Of a DNA stretch of 7,290 bases, positions 1 to 5,937 are shown piece after piece; the stretch's first letter is position 1, and every line of letters starts with the position of its first letter. The DNA comes from an uncultured Aliterella sp. Its GTDB lineage: Bacteria > Cyanobacteriota > Cyanobacteriia > Cyanobacteriales > Chroococcidiopsidaceae. The notes under the pieces are model-generated. The model was not told the DNA's origin. It saw only the letters and a list, made by a program, of their open reading frames with translations, and did not search any database. The translations under genes and the position numbers were made by a program. The stretch lies in assembly GCA_905479905.1 (NCBI GenBank), contig CAJQOK010000583.1, forward strand, positions 1 to 7,290. The letters run 5' to 3'.

Positions 1-210
1 AAATCTTTAGTAATCGGAGCGCTTGACTGCTGCATAAAAGTTAAAAGGTTGATTTTTGCGACTTATTCTATCTTGCTGTTTTTCTCAAAATAAGTATTGA
101 GCCTAATTTCCTCCTTTAGTGACACGCATGGATTTCCTAAATAAGCAAAAATATTGAGATATATTAATTAGAGTGCGAAGTTTTTTAGAAAATAATGGGT
201 AGGCGATCGC
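1..210. other. Gene-free upstream region of the efflux operon
   Basis: No credible coding region is visible here. The stretch is AT-rich and must hold the promoter of the adaptor-pump operon, but no clean -35/-10 pair stands out. The best -10-like hexamer is TATATT at 160-165, without a convincing -35 at the right distance. Two small inverted repeats could be regulator sites: CTCAA-N8-TTGAG (84-88 / 97-101) and AATAT-N6-ATATT (150-154 / 161-165), the second overlapping the candidate -10. No regulator gene is present in the window to support a specific operator. These sites are weak, since AT-rich DNA produces such repeats by chance. Confidence 0.35.
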
Positions 211-1536
211 GTGAGTGAAACTGTAAATATCGCTGAAAGTCAAAAAACTATTCCAAAAAGGGAACAGATAGAAGAATTTGAGCAAGAGGTAGAAATAGAC
301 ATTATTCCCACCCCAAAACCACCTCAGCGTTCTAGAGGTTGGCTAGTACCGTTATTAGTAGGTACGGGGTTAGGGGTTGGTTTAACAGGATTAGGGATGA
401 CTATTATGAATCGTCCCACTACTAAACCTGTAGTCGCGCCCCAAAGCGTCAATTTAGCGCCGTCAATGAGCGTAACTATTGCCTCTGCGGAGCTTACTCC
501 CGTCGCCCGTACTCTTAGCGTTACAGGTACAGTCAACGCGCGCGACTTAATCCCAGTTTTGCCTCAAGCTACAGGCTTGCAAATTAAACAAATTTTAGTA
601 GATGAAGGAGATTCTGTAAAAAGCGGACAAACTCTAGCAGTTTTAGATAGTTCTGTACTGCAAACTCAAATCGCTCAAGCAAAAGCCGAAGTAGAATCAA
701 ATCGAGCCGTAGTTAGGCAAAGACAAGCCTCTTTAGCTCAATCTCGTGCTACTTTAGCCGAAGCTAACAGCAACTACCAACGTTACAGAGGACTAGCTGA
801 CGCTGGCGCAATTAGTCGTCAAGAATTAGAAACCCGTTCAACTACCGCAACAACTGCACGAGAAGCGATTAGTGTCGCCCAGGCAAATATTGCCAGCGCC
901 GAAGCCGATGTTCGCATTAGTCTTGCCCGTGTCCAACAACAACAAACCCAACTCAATCAAACTATAGTCCGCGCTCCTGCTAGTGGGGTAATTGCCGAAC
1001 AAACAGCCCAAGTTGGCGATGTAGCTAATAGTACGCAAAAAATATTTTCAATTATTCAAAATGGCTCTTTAGAATTGCAGGCAAAAGTACCCGCAACTAA
1101 CTTAAACCAAGTAAAAATTAATGCGCCAACGGTAGTTACTAGCGACGCAGATTCGCGTTTGCGCTTGCAAGGTAATGTTAGGGAAATAGCGCCCCTTGTA
1201 GATCCCCAAAGCCGCGAAGCTACAGTCAGAATAGATTTGCCAGCAACGGCTTTATTACGTCCGGGAATGTTCGCAAGTGGAGCAATTACGATCAACAATG
1301 TTCCGGGAATAGCTATACCCGCCAAAGCAGTTTTACCTCAAAGTGACGGCAGCGCGATCGCCTTTGTGCTAACTGATGGGGATATAGTACGAAGTCAAAA
1401 AATTACTGTAGGGGAAGCAATTGGCAAAAACAATGTCGAAATAGTTAACGGATTAAAAATAGGCGATCGCGTTGTAGTTGCAGGGGCTGGCTATCTCAAA
1501 GATGGCGACAAAGTACAGGTAGTACAAGGGAAATAA
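211..1536 (+). CDS. RND efflux periplasmic adaptor subunit (HlyD/MFP family)
   Basis: This 441-residue protein is the membrane fusion protein of a tripartite RND exporter, linking the inner-membrane pump to an outer-membrane channel across the periplasm. An acidic cytoplasmic tail (residues 1-42) is followed by one membrane anchor (about 43-66). The first half of the lipoyl-like domain follows (about 104-145, with VDEGDSVKSGQTLAVLD). Next come a Gln/Ala-rich alpha-helical hairpin (about 146-245), the second lipoyl half with IVRAPASGVI (252-261), a beta-barrel (about 285-360, with LLRPGMFASGAI) and a membrane-proximal domain to the C-terminus. There is no lipobox, so it is anchored by a helix and not by lipid. 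The start is GTG at 211. An in-frame TAA at 193-195 rules out anything longer, and the next in-frame Met lies inside the anchor. A HIP1 octamer fills 203-210, so there is no good Shine-Dalgarno sequence apart from a weak GGGTAGG just upstream. The pump gene follows after 2 bases. The substrate cannot be told from sequence. Confidence 0.93.
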   Translation: MSETVNIAESQKTIPKREQIEEFEQEVEIDIIPTPKPPQRSRGWLVPLLVGTGLGVGLTGLGMTIMNRPTTKPVVAPQSVNLAPSMSVTIASAELTPVARTLSVTGTVNARDLIPVLPQATGLQIKQILVDEGDSVKSGQTLAVLDSSVLQTQIAQAKAEVESNRAVVRQRQASLAQSRATLAEANSNYQRYRGLADAGAISRQELETRSTTATTAREAISVAQANIASAEADVRISLARVQQQQTQLNQTIVRAPASGVIAEQTAQVGDVANSTQKIFSIIQNGSLELQAKVPATNLNQVKINAPTVVTSDADSRLRLQGNVREIAPLVDPQSREATVRIDLPATALLRPGMFASGAITINNVPGIAIPAKAVLPQSDGSAIAFVLTDGDIVRSQKITVGEAIGKNNVEIVNGLKIGDRVVVAGAGYLKDGDKVQVVQGK

Positions 1537-1538
1537 CG

Positions 1539-4500
1539 ATGGATTTTAACCTTTCTGCTTGGTCAATTCGCCGCCCCGTACCCACAATAGTTTTATTTTT
1601 ATTTCTCACAATTATTGGTTGGTTTTCCTTTACAAGTTTGGGCATTGATATCAATCCAAATATTGATGTTCCCGCCGTTTCCATCACCGTTAGCCAACCA
1701 GGGGCGGGGCCCACAGAATTAGAATTTCAAGTAACTAAGCCCGTAGAAGACGCAGTAGCAGGTTTAGGAAACATTGATAATATAATTTCTACCGTCAACG
1801 ATGGCGTTTCTACGACAATTATTAACTTTGATTTGGGTATAGATAGTGATCGCGCAACTAATGATGTCCGCAACGCTGTAGCCCAAATTCGCCAAAATTT
1901 ACCCCAAGATATTAACGAGCCGATTATTCAAAGGTTAGAATTTTCTGGCGGCCCAATTATGACTTATGCCGTAATGTCTGAGAGACAATCGGTAGAGCAA
2001 TTAAGCAATTTAGTAGACGAAACAATTAGCCGCGCCCTGTTATCAGTTAAAGGCGTTGCCGAAATCCGCCGCGATGGTGGTGTAGATAGAGAAATTAGAA
2101 TAAATATCGATCCTGATCGCTTGCAAGCATTGGGAATTACAGCAACGGCAGTAAACGATCAACTGCGCGCCTTTAACGTCAATTTACCTGGTGGAAGAAC
2201 CGAAGTAGGCGGTAGCGAACAAAGTATTCGCACCCTCGGTAGCGCCGCTACAGTTAAAGAATTGCAAAACTATCAAATAGTGCTACCCAATGGTAGTTTT
2301 GTGCCTTTATCTAGTTTGGGAGAAGTTGAAGACAGTTTTGGCGAACAAAGGACAGCAGCGTATCTCAATAATCAGCCCGTAGTTGCTTTTTCGGTACTGC
2401 GGAGTACGGGTACAACCTTAGTATCGGTAGAAGAAGGAGTTATTAAAGCGGTAGAAAAGCTGCAAAAAACCCTCGCTGGGGATGTAAAAATAGAATTAAT
2501 TTTTACGCGCGGTGATTTTATCCGTGAATCTTACGAAAGCACCATTGACGACTTGATCCAAGCTTCTGCTTTAGCCGTCATTACAATTTTAGTATTTTTG
2601 CGCGACTGGCGAGCAACTTTAATTACAGCGATCGCACTTCCTCTATCTATTCTGCCGACTTTTGCCGTCCAACAAGCATTGGGCTACACCCTCAACAACA
2701 TGACTTTGCTGGCGTTGGCGTTGGCGGTGGGCAACTTGGTAGACGATACCGTTGTTGAAGTCGAAAATATGGAAAGACATATCGCTATGGGCAAAACTCC
2801 CCGTCAAGCGGCTTTTGACTCGGCGGCGGAAGTTGGGTTAGCGGTATTAGCCAGCGCTGCAACGATTATTGCAGTATTTTTGCCTGTAGCTTTTATGGGC
2901 GGTATTCCTGGGCAATTTTTTCAACCTTTTGGAGTAACAGTTGCAGTTTCAACGATTTTTTCAACCTTAGTAGCGCGGACTATTACCCCGATGTTAGGGG
3001 CTACTTGGTTTAAGTCCAAAACAACCAAGCAAATTCAAAAAGATGAAACCCGTAATAGTAGGCGGCGATTTCAGCCTTATAGACAGTTACTAAGTTGGGC
3101 TTTAAGTCATCGATTGACAACTATCTTAATTGCGATCGCGTTTTTTATTGGTAGTTTAGCGCTAATTCCACTCATTCCCCAAGGATTTGTCGATAACGGC
3201 GACTTGGGTATCTCTACAGTTACGCTTGAATTGCCTCCCGGCTCAACTTTAGCAGACACAAGCAAAGTAGCCGCCCAAGCTACAGATATTCTCCGCGCTA
3301 GTCCCGCCGTTAAGAATGTATTAGCTACTCAACAAATAGATTCGGCAACGCTGAGTGTTAATCTTTTGCCCAAAGACGAAAGAAAACTATCTCAAACCGA
3401 ATACGAGCAACAAATGCGTCCCCAACTGCAAAAAATTCCTGGGGCGAGAATTAGTTTTCAAAGCCAAGGCGCGGCGGGGAGTTCAAAAGATTTAACTATT
3501 GTCTTAAAGAGCGAAAATCCGCAAGCTTTAACGCAAGCAGCTAATGATTTAGAAAAGCAAATGCGAGGCGTACCAGGATTAGTAGAAGTTGCTTCTACTG
3601 CAAGCTTAGTTAAACCCGAAATTTTGATTATTCCTAACCCTGAAAAAGCTGCCGATTTGGGGGTTACAGTTCAATCAATTGCTCAAACAGCATCTTTAGC
3701 TACTATTGGGGATAATGAAGCTTCTTTAGCTAAATTTAATCTAAGCGATCGCCAAATTCCCATCCGCGTTCAAATTGCAGAACAAGCCAGGGAAGATATT
3801 AATACTTTAAAAAATCTGCGCGTACCTGGTGGAAACAATACTTTAGTTCCTTTAACCGCCGTAGCAGAGATCCGTTATGGTAGTGGCCCAGCGCAAATAG
3901 ATCGCTACGATAGATCCCGTCAAGTTTCAGTAGAAGCAAACTTACAAGGTATTGCTCTAGGTGATGGGGTGCAAACCGTAGACAAGTTACCAGCTTTAAA
4001 CTCCTTACCTCCTGACGTTGTGCGCCAAAGTGCGGGAGATGCGGAAATTATGCAAGAAATCTTTGGGCGTTTTGGCGGGGCTTTAGCCTTGGCAATTATG
4101 TGTATATATGCCATTTTGGTACTGTTATACAACAACTTCCTCCACCCGTTTACAATTATGGTGGCGCTACCTTTATCTTTGGGTGGGGCGCTATTAGGTT
4201 TATTGATTGCCCAAAAAGCTCTAGGACTTTATGCCCTAATTGGGATTGTTTTATTAATGGGAATTGTGACCAAAAACTCAATTTTGTTAGTAGACTACAC
4301 CCTCATGAACTTAGAAGAAGGTAAAACCCAGCGTCAAGCACTAATAGAAGCTGGTTTATCACGCCTGCGACCAATTTTAATGACTTCCCTAGCCACTGTA
4401 GCCGGAACTATCCCCCTAGCTTTGGGATTGGGGGCGGGGGCTGAAGTTCGCAGTCCGATGGGCATTGCGATTATGGGCGGTTTTACAACTTCTACACTGT

Positions 4501-4619
4501 TAACTTTAGTAGTAGTACCAGTATTATTTACCTACGTAGATAGTTTCCAATCTTGGATACTTAAAAAGTTTAAGGGTGGCTGGCGCAGAAAACCAAAATC
4601 AAAGCAAGTTGTCGAATAA
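1539..4619 (+). CDS. RND-family inner-membrane efflux pump (AcrB-like permease, likely HAE1 type)
   Basis: This proton-driven antiporter exports small hydrophobic or amphiphilic compounds from the inner membrane and periplasm. At 1026 residues it has the normal length of the AcrB/MdtB class. The N-terminal helix is at about 12-33 and is followed by the first periplasmic porter loop. TM2 ends in VFLRDWRATL (352-361). TM4 carries the paired aspartates of the proton relay (D402, D403 in AVGNLVDDTVVEVEN). A second large periplasmic loop spans about 547-845. TM10 contains the relay lysine K912 (GIVTKNSILLVDY), and TM11 begins with SRLRPILMTSLA (R942/R944), the region of the AcrB relay arginine. 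All relay positions are intact, so the pump should be functional. An AAGGG Shine-Dalgarno sequence (1526-1530) sits inside the end of the adaptor gene, 8 bases before the ATG, which implies translational coupling. No outer-membrane factor gene is present, so a shared TolC-like protein is probably used. Assignment to HAE1 over other RND subfamilies is an inference; drug substrates are unknown. Confidence 0.95.
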   Translation: MDFNLSAWSIRRPVPTIVLFLFLTIIGWFSFTSLGIDINPNIDVPAVSITVSQPGAGPTELEFQVTKPVEDAVAGLGNIDNIISTVNDGVSTTIINFDLGIDSDRATNDVRNAVAQIRQNLPQDINEPIIQRLEFSGGPIMTYAVMSERQSVEQLSNLVDETISRALLSVKGVAEIRRDGGVDREIRINIDPDRLQALGITATAVNDQLRAFNVNLPGGRTEVGGSEQSIRTLGSAATVKELQNYQIVLPNGSFVPLSSLGEVEDSFGEQRTAAYLNNQPVVAFSVLRSTGTTLVSVEEGVIKAVEKLQKTLAGDVKIELIFTRGDFIRESYESTIDDLIQASALAVITILVFLRDWRATLITAIALPLSILPTFAVQQALGYTLNNMTLLALALAVGNLVDDTVVEVENMERHIAMGKTPRQAAFDSAAEVGLAVLASAATIIAVFLPVAFMGGIPGQFFQPFGVTVAVSTIFSTLVARTITPMLGATWFKSKTTKQIQKDETRNSRRRFQPYRQLLSWALSHRLTTILIAIAFFIGSLALIPLIPQGFVDNGDLGISTVTLELPPGSTLADTSKVAAQATDILRASPAVKNVLATQQIDSATLSVNLLPKDERKLSQTEYEQQMRPQLQKIPGARISFQSQGAAGSSKDLTIVLKSENPQALTQAANDLEKQMRGVPGLVEVASTASLVKPEILIIPNPEKAADLGVTVQSIAQTASLATIGDNEASLAKFNLSDRQIPIRVQIAEQAREDINTLKNLRVPGGNNTLVPLTAVAEIRYGSGPAQIDRYDRSRQVSVEANLQGIALGDGVQTVDKLPALNSLPPDVVRQSAGDAEIMQEIFGRFGGALALAIMCIYAILVLLYNNFLHPFTIMVALPLSLGGALLGLLIAQKALGLYALIGIVLLMGIVTKNSILLVDYTLMNLEEGKTQRQALIEAGLSRLRPILMTSLATVAGTIPLALGLGAGAEVRSPMGIAIMGGFTTSTLLTLVVVPVLFTYVDSFQSWILKKFKGGWRRKPKSKQVVE

Positions 4620-4655
4620 CTGACGCTAATTAGTGGTATAATATTAGTCAGTTTT
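4620..4655 (+). terminator. Terminator-like hairpin after the pump gene
   Basis: CTGAC (4620-4624) pairs with GTCAG (4647-4651), and TAAT (4627-4630) pairs with ATTA (4643-4646). A two-base GC bulge lies at 4625-4626 and the loop is 12 bases. Four T follow at 4652-4655. The stem starts directly after the TAA stop of the pump. It is AT-rich with a short T tract, so termination would be weak and partial. The loop contains the tRNA -10 box. Confidence 0.5.
4634..4642 (+). promoter_or_regulatory. Extended -10 promoter of tRNA-Gly
   Basis: TGGTATAAT is a perfect extended -10 element (TGnTATAAT). It lies 13 bases before the first base of the tRNA, which puts the transcription start at about 4648-4650 with a leader of only a few bases. 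No -35 matches at 16-18 bases; TTGTCG at 4609-4614 is 22 bases away. An extended -10 can work without a good -35. The element is in the loop of the hairpin that follows the pump gene. Confidence 0.65.
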
Positions 4656-4727
4656 GCGGGTATAGTTCAGTGGTAGAACGTCAGCTTCCCATGCTGAATG
4701 TCGTCGGTTCGAGTCCGATTACCCGCT
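4656..4727 (+). tRNA. trnG: tRNA-Gly (anticodon CCC)
   Basis: The full cloverleaf can be folded by eye. The acceptor stem GCGGGTA (4656-4662) pairs with TACCCGC (4720-4726), and the discriminator is T (4727), as usual for bacterial tRNA-Gly. The D stem is GTTC/GAAC (4665-4668 / 4676-4679). The anticodon stem is TCAGC/GCTGA (4681-4685 / 4693-4697) around the loop TTCCCAT, giving anticodon CCC at 4688-4690, which reads GGG. The T stem is GTCGG/CCGAT with loop TTCGAGT (4708-4714). CCA is not encoded and must be added after transcription. It lies between the end of the efflux operon and a convergent CDS, whose stop codon begins two bases after the tRNA end. No separate terminator is seen downstream of the tRNA. 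Confidence 0.96.
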
Positions 4728-4728
4728 T

Positions 4729-5286
4729 CTAACGATAGCCTGGATCGGTTTCTTCTAAACTAGCCCCACTAGGTGTGGAAGGGGCATTATTTGGCGCTGT
4801 AGGGGCGGCTGGTATTGAGTTGCTAGGAGTCGCCGGCGTAATGCGCTGATTTATGGGGGTAATTGGGGCAGATTGTGTTTGTGGGGCTGGGGTTCTTTGC
4901 GGCTGATTGAAGCCCAGTAGCACCGCAGAAGTGGGAAAGTATCGCGTCCACTGTTTAATTATTGGTTGTTGTTGCCAATCAATGCGAGAAACTCTAGAAA
5001 ATAGTAAAGGTACTTGTTGCCCTTGGCGATCGCCTAAAATAGTTACAGCAATTTCGGTAATACTGGAATTATTGGCAAACTCCTGTTCAATGAGACTAAT
5101 CGCTTGAATTTCTGCTTGTTGGATTAATTCATTAAACGTCTGATTATCTTGGGTTTTGAGAGTAACGTCTATTTGGCGAGATAAATTAGCAAGATCGATT
5201 TGCTCGGTTTGCGCTGTGACTTGCGAATTTGCGCCCAAACTAATCATCAAAATTGCGACAGCACTTAAAAGCTTTTGATAATTCAT
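4729..5286 (-). CDS. Secreted hypothetical protein with Pro/Thr/Ala-rich C-terminal tail
   Basis: I do not recognise a named family for this 185-residue protein. It starts with a signal peptide: K5 in a short n-region, a hydrophobic core LLSAVAILMISLGA (6-19), and a probable cleavage after VTA (about residue 25). It is therefore exported to the periplasm, thylakoid lumen or outside. Residues about 26-125 form a mixed alpha/beta-looking domain, with an amphipathic helix around 50-71 and a beta-like stretch TEIAVTILGDRQGQQVPLLF (77-96). Residues about 128-175 are low-complexity, rich in Pro, Ala, Thr, Gln and Ser, as in disordered linkers or wall-associated tails. The start is well supported: GGAGGT at 5295-5300 lies 8 bases before the ATG. 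The gene follows the RidA-like gene in the same direction but is separated from it by a hairpin terminator, so it may have its own promoter or depend on read-through. Codon use and a HIP1 site at 5026-5033 fit a resident gene. Confidence 0.82.
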   Translation of the reverse strand: MNYQKLLSAVAILMISLGANSQVTAQTEQIDLANLSRQIDVTLKTQDNQTFNELIQQAEIQAISLIEQEFANNSSITEIAVTILGDRQGQQVPLLFSRVSRIDWQQQPIIKQWTRYFPTSAVLLGFNQPQRTPAPQTQSAPITPINQRITPATPSNSIPAAPTAPNNAPSTPSGASLEETDPGYR

Positions 5287-5316
5287 AATCTGTTACCTCC
5301 ATACTAAAAATTACTT

Positions 5317-5353
5317 AAAAGACAAGGAAGACTTATATTGCCTTCCTTGTCTT
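5317..5353 (-). terminator. Intrinsic terminator after the RidA-like gene
   Basis: A perfect 12-bp inverted repeat, AAGACAAGGAAG (5319-5330) and CTTCCTTGTCTT (5342-5353), encloses an 11-base loop. Read on the minus strand it begins 4 bases after the TAA stop of the RidA-like gene. It runs into TTTT (5320-5317, the first two T inside the stem), then AAGTAATTTTT. This is the expected place and form for the end of the oxidase-RidA transcript. The T tract is short, so some read-through into the next gene is possible. Confidence 0.8.
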
Positions 5354-5356
5354 AAC

Positions 5357-5917
5357 TTAGCCTCTACCTTTTTTGGGATAGACGGCGACAGCCTCAATTT
5401 CAATCAGCCAGCCAGAATCGACTAACCCAGCTACCGCTAACGTAGAACGAGCTACTTTAGGCACATTATTTATGTTAAAAAACTGAGCATAGGCATCAAA
5501 CCAACCTTGATAATCAACTTTTCCAAGGACTGGATCGGCAACTAAGTAAACGCGCAGATAAACCACATCTTTTAAACTTAAGCCTCCATCGGCTAATAAA
5601 GTTTGAAACCGAGTCAAGATGCCTGTAGCTTGGGTTTTTGTATCGCCGTAGCGATCGCGCGTTCCAGTCGCTGCCGTAGAATCAATTACAGGTGGTACAG
5701 TTCCACTCGTCCAAAAATACGCTTGATTTTCTGGTACAGCCACCGCCGATAAAATTGGCGAAGTTGCTGTTCCGTAACGAGTAACTCTTCTAGGTGCGCC
5801 GACTCCAATCGCGGCTTGCACGTCTACACCCGTAACATTTAATAACAGCAAACTAACACCAACAGTTAGTAATAACCAACGACCAATTTTCCACCCTTGA
5901 TTAATGTATTTTTTCAT
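5357..5917 (-). CDS. Exported RidA/YjgF/UK114-family protein
   Basis: RidA proteins hydrolyse reactive imine/enamine intermediates to ketones and ammonia. Most are about 130 residues and cytosolic. This one has 186, the extra length being an N-terminal signal or anchor: K2, K3, K10 and R13 before the hydrophobic core WLLLTVGVSLLLL (14-26), with probable cleavage near VQA (34-36). The Rid domain covers about 55-181. It includes AYFWTSGTVPP (66-76), the YGDTKTQATGIL helix (90-101), VVYLRVYLVADP (118-129) and the C-terminal signature ARSTLAVAGL plus IEIEAVAVY. R157 corresponds to the catalytic/ligand Arg105 of E. coli RidA, and E173 corresponds to Glu120 with one residue inserted between them, so imine deaminase activity is plausible. 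It is 20 bases downstream of the amine oxidase stop codon on the same strand, implying one operon. The Shine-Dalgarno sequence is weak (A-rich, AGAAAAAG). Export is my inference from the N-terminus. Whether the protein is cleaved or stays membrane-anchored is not clear. Confidence 0.9.
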   Translation of the reverse strand: MKKYINQGWKIGRWLLLTVGVSLLLLNVTGVDVQAAIGVGAPRRVTRYGTATSPILSAVAVPENQAYFWTSGTVPPVIDSTAATGTRDRYGDTKTQATGILTRFQTLLADGGLSLKDVVYLRVYLVADPVLGKVDYQGWFDAYAQFFNINNVPKVARSTLAVAGLVDSGWLIEIEAVAVYPKKGRG

Positions 5918-5937
5918 TGCTTTTTCTAGGTAATTTT

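Noticed and set aside
103..285. Minus-strand 60-codon open frame across the efflux leader
   Set aside because: It overlaps the start of the well-supported adaptor gene and its Phe/Leu/Tyr-rich composition is what AT-rich noncoding DNA gives. No ribosome-binding site or family motif is visible.
4100..4324. 74-codon plus-strand frame inside the pump gene, and the other open frames opposite the efflux genes
   Set aside because: They are out-of-frame shadows of the conserved RND and adaptor coding sequences and show no independent protein features.
4656..4727. tRNA-Gly as an attachment site of an integrated element
   Set aside because: No integrase gene and no repeat of the tRNA 3' end are found elsewhere in the window, and the neighbouring genes look resident.
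4907..5107. Plus-strand 66-codon frame opposite the secreted hypothetical protein
   Set aside because: The minus-strand gene has a signal peptide and a strong Shine-Dalgarno sequence. The plus-strand frame has neither and is Cys/Ser-rich by reading the complement.
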